From contig JAUVGM010000034.1 in NCBI GenBank assembly GCA_030593785.1, positions 1 through 11,573 of the forward strand: DNA of 11,573 bases, read 5' to 3'. This document shows, piece by piece, positions 1 through 6,788 of this stretch; positions within the stretch are counted from its first letter, which is position 1, and each line of letters opens with the position of its first letter. The position numbers were made by a program, and so were the translations under genes. Below the pieces are notes generated by a model that saw only the letters and a list, made by a program, of their open reading frames with translations, was not told the origin of the DNA and made no database searches. The stretch is from Gammaproteobacteria bacterium. Its GTDB lineage: Bacteria > Pseudomonadota > Gammaproteobacteria > UBA6429 > Thiohalophilaceae.

Positions 1-2384
1 TCCTGGTTGATGATGCCACGGTTGTTGTTGAAAATATTTTCCGGCGATGGCTGGAAGCAGGTAAAACATCCGTTGAAATTGCTATAGATGCTGTTCGTGA
101 AGTGGGTAATCCGACCATACTTGCAACGTTGGCTATTATTGCTGCAATGTTACCAATGGGGTTTGTTAGTGGTTTAATGGGGCCCTATATGAGGCCGATT
201 CCGGTACTGGGTGCATCTGCAATGTTCTTCTCACTCATTGCTGCATTTGTTTTTGCTCCCTGGTTTGCAATGCGAGTACGTCCACAACTTTCTGCATTAC
301 GTAAAGCAGAAGAACGAGAAGAAAAAGTCAGAGTATGGATTGGTAAAATATATCGCCCATGCATGCGGCCTCTTTGTAATAACCGGACATATGGTTTGTT
401 GTTTTTATATAGCCTGGTTGCTGCAACATTTCTTGCCTGCTCACTTTTCTATTTTAATATTGTAACGGTAAAAATGCTGCCGTTTGATAACAAGCCAGAG
501 TTTAATGTTGTTATTAATATGCCTGAAGGAACAGCTCTGCCTGTTACTGCTAATGTGGCACAGCGTTTAGTCAGTGAACTTAAAGAAATTCCTGAAGTGA
601 CATCTATCCAGACTTATAGCGGTACAGCATCCCCCTTTAATTTTAATGGCATGGTGCGTCATTATTTTTTACGTAAGAAACCCTGGCAAGCAGATATACA
701 AATTATGTTGCTGGATAAAGATGACCGTGAACGTAGCAGCCATCAGATCGCTGAATATACCCGGCATTTGTTAACGCCTATTGCTAAAGAAATGGGTGCG
801 CGTATCCAGGTTGTCGAAATGCCACCTGGCCCTCCAGTATTGCAAACTGTTGTAGCAGAAATTTATGGTCCTACTGCTGATGTGCGTCGTCAGAATGCAC
901 GAGACATGACAATAATGTTTGAGCTGGCAGAAGGCATCGTTGATGTCTATAATTATTTAAGTGAACCTCATGAGTATTGGCGTTTTATTGTTAATACTGA
1001 AAAAGCAGTACGTCGAGGTATTTCTGTTGATACGATTAATCAAAACCTTGCCATGGCCATGGGAGGTTATAAATTAGGTGATATCAAACGTAAGGTTGTG
1101 CTTGAACCTACCTTTATTATTTTACAGGTTCCTCTATCTGTTCGTTCTCAAATTTCTCGTTTAAAGAATTTACCTATTATGAGTTCTGATGGCACATTAA
1201 TTCCATTGACGGAGTTAGGTCATTTTGAAAAAGTTCTTGAAGATGAAGTTATCTACCACAAAGACTTGCGTCCTATCGAATATGTTACCGGTGAAATGGA
1301 AGGCAGGTTAGGTGCACCTATTTACGGTATGTATGGTGTAGAAGATCTTTTAGTAGATTATAAAACACCTGATGGTGTCACTATGACGGGTATGCCATGG
1401 GGTTTAATAGGACCGCCTGAAGATGATAGTAAATCTGGTTTTGAATGGTCAGGTGAGTGGACGGTGACATATGAGACCTTCCGTGACATGGGTGCCGCAT
1501 TTATGGTTGCACTGGTTCTTATTTATGGATTGATTGTTTGGGAATTCAAAAACTTTACCATTGCTGGCGTCATCATGGCACCGATTCCTTTAACGCTAAT
1601 TGGAATTATCCCTGGTCACTGGATTCTCGGTGCAGAATTCACGGCAACATCAATGATTGGATTTATTGCCTTAGCCGGAATCATTGTTCGGAACTCTATT
1701 TTGCTTGTAGAGTTTGTAAACAATGAAGTTGCCAAAGGAACTGAAATTGTTGATGCGGTTATTGCTGCAGGACAAGTAAGAATGCGTCCTATCTTTATTA
1801 CGGCTTTAACATTAATGGCAGGTGCTGCCGCTATTCTTAATGATCCTATTTTCCAGGGTATGGCAGCAGGTTTGTTGTTCGGCACAGGTATAGCAACAGT
1901 ATTGACGCTCATCGTTATCCCTTTGGGCTGTATTAGTGCAGGCAAACAATTTTACATAATGAACGAAATGCCTGTTCCTGAAAAACTGGAAAACAATAAT
2001 GCAGATTCTCCTGATTCTTCTGTAACAAAAAATATCTGGAATAAAACTGCAAGCGTAACGGCTTTCATCTCTTCTGTTTTACGTGGTATGTATATGTTGG
2101 CGCGTACAACAATAGAAGGTTTTCTTAAACGTAATAATGTCGATGAAGCTGAGTCAAAACCCGTTAAGACAAGTGAAAAGAAAACAAGTCGTAAAAAGAA
2201 AGCAGTAAAAAAAGAGAAGGTTGTTAAAGAAGAAATAGTAGATGACATTACAGAAGAAACTAAAAGTGAAACAGAAAATACTAGCAAGAAAAAAGCAAGT
2301 AAGCGTACAACCAAGAAAAAACGTCGTGGAATAAAATTGAAAAATATTGGACAAAAACAAGAGAATAAAGATGATGAAAAGTAA
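1..2384 (+). CDS. RND-superfamily transporter permease, 3' part (5' end outside window)
   Basis: An inner-membrane proton-driven RND permease. The frame is open from base 3, so the GTG at 102 is internal; 793 codons are visible. It begins inside TM4 with LVDDATVVVEN, which carries the paired Asp of the RND proton relay. A large periplasmic loop follows (roughly nt 450-1490, with MLPFDNKPEF near its start), then the C-terminal TM bundle, including the GxIVRNSILLVEF-type segment near nt 1670-1725. Usual RND proteins end soon after TM12. This one continues about 140 residues (nt ~1950-2381): a further hydrophobic or amphipathic stretch near nt 2050-2127, then a Lys/Glu/Ser/Thr-rich tail with runs such as SRKKKAVKKEK and TKKKRRGIK, predicted cytoplasmic. 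The substrate is unknown. The context of secreted globule-type proteins suggests a role in the envelope or in sulfur or lipid handling rather than drug efflux, but this is inference. The family call is firm; no adaptor or outer-membrane partner is visible. Confidence 0.9.
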   Translation, partial: LVDDATVVVENIFRRWLEAGKTSVEIAIDAVREVGNPTILATLAIIAAMLPMGFVSGLMGPYMRPIPVLGASAMFFSLIAAFVFAPWFAMRVRPQLSALRKAEEREEKVRVWIGKIYRPCMRPLCNNRTYGLLFLYSLVAATFLACSLFYFNIVTVKMLPFDNKPEFNVVINMPEGTALPVTANVAQRLVSELKEIPEVTSIQTYSGTASPFNFNGMVRHYFLRKKPWQADIQIMLLDKDDRERSSHQIAEYTRHLLTPIAKEMGARIQVVEMPPGPPVLQTVVAEIYGPTADVRRQNARDMTIMFELAEGIVDVYNYLSEPHEYWRFIVNTEKAVRRGISVDTINQNLAMAMGGYKLGDIKRKVVLEPTFIILQVPLSVRSQISRLKNLPIMSSDGTLIPLTELGHFEKVLEDEVIYHKDLRPIEYVTGEMEGRLGAPIYGMYGVEDLLVDYKTPDGVTMTGMPWGLIGPPEDDSKSGFEWSGEWTVTYETFRDMGAAFMVALVLIYGLIVWEFKNFTIAGVIMAPIPLTLIGIIPGHWILGAEFTATSMIGFIALAGIIVRNSILLVEFVNNEVAKGTEIVDAVIAAGQVRMRPIFITALTLMAGAAAILNDPIFQGMAAGLLFGTGIATVLTLIVIPLGCISAGKQFYIMNEMPVPEKLENNNADSPDSSVTKNIWNKTASVTAFISSVLRGMYMLARTTIEGFLKRNNVDEAESKPVKTSEKKTSRKKKAVKKEKVVKEEIVDDITEETKSETENTSKKKASKRTTKKKRRGIKLKNIGQKQENKDDEK

Positions 2385-3132
2385 TAATCGATTATACAAA
2401 TATGTAATTATTCTATCGGCTTTAGGTAGCGCTTCATTTGTGTTTGCAGATGAAAATAAAGCTGTTGATAAAAAAGCAGCTCTTGCTGAAATGCCAGCAG
2501 CACCATCAGGTCCTTATCGTTCTCAAGGAGTTGCATCTAAAGCGCTTAAACAAAATAAAAGTGTTCAGGCTCAAGCTCCAAAAGTAATGCCGCAACCACG
2601 CATGCCTGTACCAAACATGAATCAAAATAGATCACAGCCAATGCCTGCACCGCAATGGACACAACGCCCACCGCAACCACGCATGCCTGTACCAAACATG
2701 AATCAAAATAGATCACAGCCAATGCCTGCACCGCAATGGGCACAACGTCCACCACAACCGCGCATGCCTGTACCGAACATGAATCAAAACAGATCACAGT
2801 CAATGCCTGCACCGCAATGGGCACAACGTCCACCGCAACCGCGCATACCTGTACCGAACATGAATCAAAATCGGCCACAGCCAATGCAAGTTCCAGATTG
2901 GGTAAAAAATCCACCATACGGCCCTAAGCCTCCTGCATGGGTAACGAACCCACCGAAACAACCAATGCCACAACAAAACTGGAATAACAATTTTCGACCA
3001 CAACCAGTGCAAGTACCTGATTGGGTTAAAAATCCACCTTATGGCCCTAAACCTCCTGCATGGGTAACGAATCCACCACAACCACCAATGTATAGATATG
3101 GCCGTGTAATAAATCAAGCGAATAATAGATAA
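2371..3132 (+). CDS. Secreted Pro/Gln/Met/Trp-rich tandem-repeat protein
   Basis: A 253-residue protein of unrecognised family. I chose the ATG at 2371; a second ATG follows at 2374. The upstream in-frame TTG at 2347 would put charged residues ahead of the signal peptide, and 2371 has a purine-rich AAGAGAATAAAG leader. The start lies inside the RND gene (14-base overlap), suggesting translational coupling. Residues 1-26 form a signal peptide ending SFVFA, with likely cleavage before DENK. From about residue 74 come four 27-residue repeats (core PQPRMPVPNMNQNR, then PMPAPQW), the last merging into two 32-residue repeats containing VPDWVKNPPYGPKPP and AWVTNPP. The C-terminus is MYRYGRVINQANNR. 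There is no enzymatic motif. Composition resembles extended structural, coat or wall-type proteins, so a matrix or coat role in the periplasm is plausible given the nearby Sgp. It could also be a spacer or adaptor for the RND pump. Confidence 0.85.
   Translation: MMKSNNRLYKYVIILSALGSASFVFADENKAVDKKAALAEMPAAPSGPYRSQGVASKALKQNKSVQAQAPKVMPQPRMPVPNMNQNRSQPMPAPQWTQRPPQPRMPVPNMNQNRSQPMPAPQWAQRPPQPRMPVPNMNQNRSQSMPAPQWAQRPPQPRIPVPNMNQNRPQPMQVPDWVKNPPYGPKPPAWVTNPPKQPMPQQNWNNNFRPQPVQVPDWVKNPPYGPKPPAWVTNPPQPPMYRYGRVINQANNR
2590..2871 (+). repeat. Four tandem 81-bp coding repeats
   Basis: Units start at 2590, 2671, 2752 and 2833, exactly 81 bases (27 codons) apart. The first three are full length and the fourth changes into the next repeat type after about 13 codons. 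Copies are very similar at the DNA level, with mostly synonymous changes (for example cca/ccg and cgc/cgt) plus a few replacements such as QWT to QWA and RMP to RIP. This pattern fits recent in-frame duplication, and the copy number may vary between strains. Confidence 0.9.
2872..3090 (+). repeat. Two 96-bp coding repeats (VPDW...AWVTNPP type)
   Basis: Two 32-codon units start at 2872 and 2995, separated by a short linker encoding PQQNWNNNF. Each encodes RPQP(M/V)QVPDW, then VKNPPYGPKPP, then AWVTNPP. Trp is spaced regularly in a Pro-rich background, which suggests an extended chain with periodic aromatic contacts. Confidence 0.85.
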
Positions 3133-3179
3133 GTGAACGTGATGTATAGAAATATTATTTTTGGCGAGGGAGTTAGAAC

Positions 3180-3683
3180 ATGAAATCAGCATCTTACAGC
3201 ACAACCGGTAAGTACATACTGAGTAATACGTTTATGTTTTTACTTTTATCTACTGCAACTATAAAAGTAGTTGAAGCAGGGGACTCTTTGTCATATTCCC
3301 CCGATCAATTGCCAAGACATTGGAACGTATTAATAAATAAAACACATCAGCAAAATAAAAGGTTTCGTCAACCTGGCTTTTCAAGACCTTTGCGCAGTCA
3401 TATGTGGGGCGTTGCTCCCGTGGCAGAGAAAAAATCACGGCGTACATATCGACCTGAATACAATACAAATTCACATATGGTGAATTATTCCGGACAAAAT
3501 ATTTATCGTGGAAATTATTATTCAGCGATGAACGGATACGGTTTAGCGAACCCATACAATTCACCTTTGTTAGTGCCAGGTTTAATGCCCGGGCTTGGTG
3601 CGCCAGGTATTCCTTTTATGACAAATTCATATGGAAGTAACCCATACATGGTTGGCAGGCCATTTCCTGGTTATATGTGGTGA
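3180..3683 (+). CDS. Secreted Tyr/Gly/Pro-rich protein, unknown function
   Basis: A 167-residue protein that I do not recognise. The ATG at 3180 follows a good ribosome site (CGAGGGAG at 3165-3172). Residues 1-33 look like a somewhat long signal peptide: a hydrophobic core FMFLLLSTATIKVV and cleavage after VEA. The first half of the mature chain is basic (KRFRQPGFSRPLRSHMWG, later EKKSRRTYRPEY). The second half is rich in Tyr, Asn, Gly, Pro and Met, with LVPGLMPGLGAPGIPF and a C-terminus PFPGYMW. It has no Cys after the signal and no catalytic motif. It sits 47 bases after the repeat protein and directly before sgp. The composition and location suggest a structural periplasmic or outer-membrane-associated partner of the globule-type proteins; this is inference. 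Confidence 0.8.
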   Translation: MKSASYSTTGKYILSNTFMFLLLSTATIKVVEAGDSLSYSPDQLPRHWNVLINKTHQQNKRFRQPGFSRPLRSHMWGVAPVAEKKSRRTYRPEYNTNSHMVNYSGQNIYRGNYYSAMNGYGLANPYNSPLLVPGLMPGLGAPGIPFMTNSYGSNPYMVGRPFPGYMW

Positions 3684-3703
3684 GGGTAACTAATTATATA
3701 AAT

Positions 3704-3721
3704 ATTTAACTTTTGTTAAAT
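3704..3721. other. AT-rich inverted repeat downstream of the 3180-3683 gene
   Basis: ATTTAAC and GTTAAAT face each other across TTTT, and the stem can extend weakly outward by three pairs. It is too AT-rich, and lacks a following T-run, for a confident terminator. It could be a weak 3' mRNA structure or an operator for the sgp promoter region. Confidence 0.35.
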
Positions 3722-3783
3722 GTTTGAAAGAACAGCTCAAGCAAGAAGTCAAAAGTATTCTTGTTTATCTGTATAGGGCGGTG

Positions 3784-3805
3784 AATGTAACACTCGGTGT
3801 TCATT
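3784..3805 (+). other. Hairpin upstream of sgp
   Basis: AATG-T-AACAC pairs with GTGTT-CATT across a three-base TCG loop: nine base pairs with one bulged T. No T-run follows, so it is not an intrinsic terminator. It may be a 5'-UTR stabilising structure or a dyad operator for a regulator of sgp. Confidence 0.5.
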
Positions 3806-3833
3806 GCTTATTGAAATACAAAAGAGTGAAGGC

Positions 3834-3850
3834 GGCATGGTTTCCATGTC
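3834..3850 (+). other. Second hairpin in the sgp leader
   Basis: GGCATGG pairs with CCATGTC across a TTT loop (seven pairs, one G-U). It lies about 40 bases before the sgp start, upstream of the ribosome site, and so would not block it. It is a plausible mRNA-stability element. Confidence 0.45.
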
Positions 3851-3891
3851 AATGTAGTATTACCTTCTAATAATGATTAAGGAGAAGGGAA

Positions 3892-4353
3892 ATGAAAAAC
3901 GTACGTAAAATAATGAGTGTTATGGCACTTGCAGCAGTAGTTGCATTACCATTTTCAGCTGCCGAAGCTTGGTGGGGCCCTTTTGGAAACAATGGTTGGG
4001 GCAACAACAACAACAACGGCTGGGGCAATAACGGCTGGAATAACAACAACAGCGGTTATGGCAATGGCAACGGTTGGGGCAACGGCAATGGCTGGGGTGA
4101 CGGTAATATGTCTTTCAGCATGGGTGGTAGTGGCCGAAGCAATGTTCAAGGTAATGGCTATGGCTCTGGTAATGGTTATGGAAATAACAATTACCGTGGT
4201 GGTTATAACGGTGGTTATAACGGCGGTTACAATGGCTATAACAATGGTGGCTACGGTGGCCCAGGTTATTATGCACCACCACAAGGTTACTATGGTCGTC
4301 CATACGGTCCTGGTCCTGGTCAAGCACCTGCACCTGCTGCACCAGCGAAGTAA
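3892..4353 (+). CDS. Sulfur globule-type protein (Sgp family)
   Basis: A 153-residue precursor of a periplasmic structural protein. Known Sgp proteins form the coat around stored elemental sulfur in sulfur-oxidising bacteria and carry signal peptides. Residues 1-26 are a classic signal peptide (MKNVRKIMSVMALAAVVALP, ending AAEA). The mature chain opens WWGPFGNNGWGN and is built of Gly, Asn, Tyr and Trp in short repeats such as GNGWGNGNGWGDG and YNGGYNGGYN, ending with YYAPPQGYYGRPYG and a Pro/Ala tail. There is no Cys. The length is slightly larger than the small Allochromatium Sgp proteins but similar in design. A near-ideal AAGGAG ribosome site and its own leader and trailing hairpin imply high, partly independent expression. 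Low-complexity Gly/Asn-rich proteins can converge, so homology rests mainly on the WWGPFG start plus overall pattern. No letter (sgpA/B/C) can be assigned. Confidence 0.8.
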   Translation: MKNVRKIMSVMALAAVVALPFSAAEAWWGPFGNNGWGNNNNNGWGNNGWNNNNSGYGNGNGWGNGNGWGDGNMSFSMGGSGRSNVQGNGYGSGNGYGNNNYRGGYNGGYNGGYNGYNNGGYGGPGYYAPPQGYYGRPYGPGPGQAPAPAAPAK

Positions 4354-4359
4354 GAAAAT

Positions 4360-4416
4360 AAGCGTATTTTCGAATTTGAGTTATGCATTTAAGTGTAACT
4401 CGGATTCGAAACGCTT
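4360..4416 (+). terminator. Long imperfect hairpin after sgp (terminator or mRNA-stabilising element)
   Basis: The left arm 4360-4383 (AAGCG...TTCGAAT..GAGTTA) is complementary to the right arm 4396-4416 (TAACTC..ATTCGAA.CGCTT) across a 12-base loop. It gives about 19-20 pairs, counting two G-U pairs and a small internal bulge. Only a weak T-rich stretch (TTTACTTT) follows, so termination is probably partial. This would let sgp be made in excess over the downstream genes, and would also protect the sgp 3' end. Confidence 0.6.
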
Positions 4417-4452
4417 TACTTTAAATATAAATTATTAGTGGAGTAGGATGTT

Positions 4453-5283
4453 ATGTCTACTTTGAAAAAAACAGGCTTGTTAATAGTCGGAAGTGCTTTG
4501 TCTTTATCAGCAAATGCTTTTGAAGTTGCTCAAGAGTTTTCAGCTGAAGCAGTACAAAGTATTCCTGGACGTCCAGCTATGAATGTAAAAATGTTCATCA
4601 GTAAAAAAGCAGTTCGTACAGAATCAACAATGAATGGAAATACGCTTGTTGAGATTGTTTATCCAAAAGAGAAACGACGTATATTATTAAATCAGCAGAG
4701 AAAAACGTATATAGAACAAAAAGCACAGAATATTAATACAACTAAATCTCGAAAGATCAGCAGTTCACCATGTAGTGGCATTATGAATGCTACGTGTCAA
4801 AAAATCGGCAAAGAAAAAATAAATGGCCGTGCCGCGATTAAATGGGAAATGACAGCGCAAATAAATGGTAGCAAGGTTAAAAGCTTGCATTGGTTAGACA
4901 AAAAACATCATATGCCTTTAAGAGTGCAACTTCATGATGGCACCATTTCAACTATGACTTTAAATGGTAAAGAAAAAATTAATGGCCGCAATACTGAAAA
5001 ATGGATGTTTAGTGCAATACGACCAAATGGACAAAAAATTGAATCTCAACAGTGGTACGACTCAAAATTAAAAATGGTTATACGCGAAGCGTTGCCAGGC
5101 GGATATGTAAGAGAATTAAAAAACATTAAAGTTGCTAAACAAAATAAAAAGCTATTTAAAGTACCTTCTGACTATAAAAAAGAAAACACGAGAGAAAGAA
5201 CGACACAGCAAATAATGCCGTCCAGAACTTTTAATCAAGGAATGAATAACCAGGGGAACATGAGCCAACACAGGGCTCGGTGA
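4453..5283 (+). CDS. Secreted LolA/DUF4412-like protein with internal duplication
   Basis: A 276-residue periplasmic protein. The ATG at 4453 follows GGAGTAGG. Residues 1-22 are a signal peptide ending ANA. Residues ~23-90 (FEVAQEFSAEAV, NVKMFISKKAVRTES, VEIVYPKEKRRILLN, RKTYIEQK) have the strand pattern of LolA/DUF4412-type domains, which bind hydrophobic ligands in a half-barrel. Two Cys (107 and 115) could form a disulfide. Residues 119-167 and 172-217 are a tandem duplication with the shared core GKEKINGR, a KW pair, then NGxK and W.D.K..M..R. The C-terminal ~35 residues are Arg/Gln/Asn-rich and probably disordered. It is followed four bases later by the parA-like gene, so they are co-transcribed. 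A lipid- or hydrophobe-carrying role next to an RND protein is attractive, but the family match is by pattern only. Confidence 0.7.
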   Translation: MSTLKKTGLLIVGSALSLSANAFEVAQEFSAEAVQSIPGRPAMNVKMFISKKAVRTESTMNGNTLVEIVYPKEKRRILLNQQRKTYIEQKAQNINTTKSRKISSSPCSGIMNATCQKIGKEKINGRAAIKWEMTAQINGSKVKSLHWLDKKHHMPLRVQLHDGTISTMTLNGKEKINGRNTEKWMFSAIRPNGQKIESQQWYDSKLKMVIREALPGGYVRELKNIKVAKQNKKLFKVPSDYKKENTRERTTQQIMPSRTFNQGMNNQGNMSQHRAR

Positions 5284-5287
5284 TATT

Positions 5288-5929
5288 GTGATAACAGTAA
5301 TTGCAAATTTGAAAGGTGGTTCGGGTAAAAGCACCGTAACCTTTAACCTGGGGCTTTGGTTACAGATGAAAGGTCAACCAGTGGTTGCTTATGATCTTGA
5401 TCCACAGCAAACATTATCCGATGTTGCGGAAGTGCGAAGAGAGGAAGGATATGCACCGCCTCTACAAGTTAATCAGCCTCGCGATAGTTTAATTGACGAC
5501 ATGTTATATCATCCGCAACAAACCCAGGTGCTGGTTGATGTGGGTGCATCAAATATGGATGCGATGAAACAAGCACTTTCTATTGCAAATAGAATAATTA
5601 TACCGGTGCCACCAAGTCAGCCTGATGTATGGGCGACACAACGGTTTTTAAATATTGTTAGTGAACTGGATGAAACAAATAAACCTGAAATGAGAGTGTT
5701 TGTAAACCGTGCGGATACACATCGTGCGATTAAAGAATCAGATGAAACAGAAGAAGTGTTAGAACAACTTCCTGGAGTGAAATTAATACCCCAACGTTTA
5801 CATCAAAGAACTGTATATCGACGTTCACTGAGTGAAGGGATGTCGATATTTGAAATATCAAAACGTAGCAAAGCGGTGGATGAATTTAACCGTTTAGCAG
5901 GGATACTTTATCCCGATTTAGAAAATTGA
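5288..5929 (+). CDS. ParA/MinD-type ATPase, orphan
   Basis: A 213-residue deviant Walker ATPase. It starts with GTG at 5288, and the ATPase fold begins at once (MITVIANLKGGSGKST). The deviant Walker A motif KGGSGKST (residues 9-16) includes the signature Lys 9. The switch region YDLDPQQT (35-42) and Walker B VLVDVGAS (81-88) are intact. VPPSQPDVWATQRF (107-120) and the Arg/Tyr-rich RTVYRRSLSEG region are also typical of compact ParA/VirC1-like proteins. There is no N-terminal DNA-binding domain, so it resembles the short ParA group that includes cargo-positioning ATPases (for carboxysomes, chemosensory arrays) as well as plasmid types. Such proteins bind DNA non-specifically as ATP dimers. 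No ParB gene or obvious parS cluster is in the window. Lying four bases after a secreted-protein gene and before membrane genes, it more likely positions an envelope complex or organelle than a replicon; this is inference. Confidence 0.88.
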   Translation: MITVIANLKGGSGKSTVTFNLGLWLQMKGQPVVAYDLDPQQTLSDVAEVRREEGYAPPLQVNQPRDSLIDDMLYHPQQTQVLVDVGASNMDAMKQALSIANRIIIPVPPSQPDVWATQRFLNIVSELDETNKPEMRVFVNRADTHRAIKESDETEEVLEQLPGVKLIPQRLHQRTVYRRSLSEGMSIFEISKRSKAVDEFNRLAGILYPDLEN

Positions 5930-5956
5930 AATGCTTTATAGATTAAGGATACGAAC

Positions 5957-6751
5957 ATGAAATTATTACGACATATACTAAGTCATCTATTATTAATTTC
6001 TTTTTTAGTGGCAGTGGTTTCTGTGTTTTATTATCGGACACTACTCTTACCAAATGAAATGGTTGGAAAAATCGATAATGTTGTTAATGATGTTTATCCA
6101 CCTGCTTTGGCTTTCGTTTCTAAAAGAGAGTATTTTTGGTCGATAAAAGGTGAGCGAATTGTATCTTTTGATGATTTAAATTTGTTTAAAAAAGATGATG
6201 CAGCAACAAAAGAAGAAGTAAAGATTGCTGACGCTAAACCTGAAGAGAGTGCACAAAGTATTGTAGTAGAAGCAGCTAAGACCAATCTTAAAGAAGAAGT
6301 AAAAGAAGATAAAAAAGAGCCCGTTGAAGTAGCTAAGATTGATGTAGATGTGCCTGTGGAAAACCCAGCTAACACCAATAATGAAAAGATAGCAGAAGTC
6401 GTTGATGTCAATAAATTACCCTTGGAAGTGAAAGACAGTGATACAAGTTCAGAACGTGATCTTCTGATTGATGCAAGACAAGCATTTAACCAGGGAAAGG
6501 TTGTCGCTTCAGAAAAACTTTATATTGAATTAACACAGCTTGAGCAGGATAACCCTGACGCATATGGAGAGTTAGGTAATGTTTATTACTCTCAGGGAAA
6601 ATGGGATAAAGCGGGGCAAGCTTATTATGAAGCGGCTGTGCGATTAATTGCTGAAGGAAAGTATAACCAGGTTTCATATTTACAGAGAGTCATTAGTGGC
6701 CTGGACAGAGAGCATGCAGAAAAATTATCTCAGCTTATGATGAGACGATAA
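5957..6751 (+). CDS. Membrane-anchored TPR protein
   Basis: A 264-residue protein. The ATG at 5957 has TAAGGAT upstream. A short basic N-terminus (MKLLRH) precedes one TM segment (about residues 10-28), placing the rest in the periplasm. Residues ~80-165 form a Lys/Glu/Val/Ala-rich low-complexity linker (KEEVKEDKKEPVEV and similar). Residues ~168-235 form two TPR-like helical hairpins: LLIDARQAFNQGK...LEQDNP and AYGELGNVYYSQGKW..A..AYYEAA, with the small/aromatic residues TPRs conserve. A further helix ends the protein. TPRs are protein-binding scaffolds, so this may hold the envelope complex formed by its neighbours together. It lies 27 bases after parA. The partner is unknown. Confidence 0.8.
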   Translation: MKLLRHILSHLLLISFLVAVVSVFYYRTLLLPNEMVGKIDNVVNDVYPPALAFVSKREYFWSIKGERIVSFDDLNLFKKDDAATKEEVKIADAKPEESAQSIVVEAAKTNLKEEVKEDKKEPVEVAKIDVDVPVENPANTNNEKIAEVVDVNKLPLEVKDSDTSSERDLLIDARQAFNQGKVVASEKLYIELTQLEQDNPDAYGELGNVYYSQGKWDKAGQAYYEAAVRLIAEGKYNQVSYLQRVISGLDREHAEKLSQLMMRR

Positions 6752-6788
6752 ACAGATTTAAAAAAGATATAAATTTTGAGGATGTGTA

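Larger units (their letters stand above)
3684..3891 (+). promoter_or_regulatory. sgp leader / probable promoter region with hairpins
   Basis: This 208-base gap is the largest inside the gene run and is where a separate sgp promoter would be expected. I found no convincing sigma-70 or sigma-54 pair. TGTATAGG near 3771-3777 is the nearest -10-like string but lacks a good -35. Two perfect or near-perfect hairpins lie in it (listed separately). The region ends with a strong ribosome site AAGGAG at 3879-3884, seven bases before the sgp ATG, as expected for an abundant structural protein. Confidence 0.5.

Noticed and set aside
102..104. GTG at 102 as the start of the RND gene
   Set aside because: The frame is open from base 3 and encodes the TM4 proton-relay motif LVDDATVVVEN directly upstream, so 102 is internal to a gene that begins outside the window.
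1616..1945. Minus-strand open frame opposite the RND gene
   Set aside because: It lies wholly within a clearly coding plus-strand TM region, has no ribosome site, and reads as a mirror of hydrophobic codons.
1..2384. RND gene as a multidrug (AcrB-type) or heavy-metal (CusA-type) efflux pump
   Set aside because: Only general RND motifs are visible, there is no adaptor or TolC-like partner here, and the long cytoplasmic tail is atypical, so no substrate was assigned.
2590..2871. Regular 81-bp repeats as a possible CRISPR array or non-coding repeat
   Set aside because: No unique spacers; units are multiples of three, stay in frame and change mostly at synonymous positions, so they are coding repeats.
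2800..3204. Minus-strand open frame opposite the repeat protein
   Set aside because: It arises from the periodic low-complexity sequence and has no independent coding signals.
3941..4438. Overlapping frames on both strands across the sgp gene
   Set aside because: Val/Ile/Thr-rich translations are shadows of Gly/Asn/Tyr codons. Only the 3892 frame has a signal peptide and strong ribosome site.
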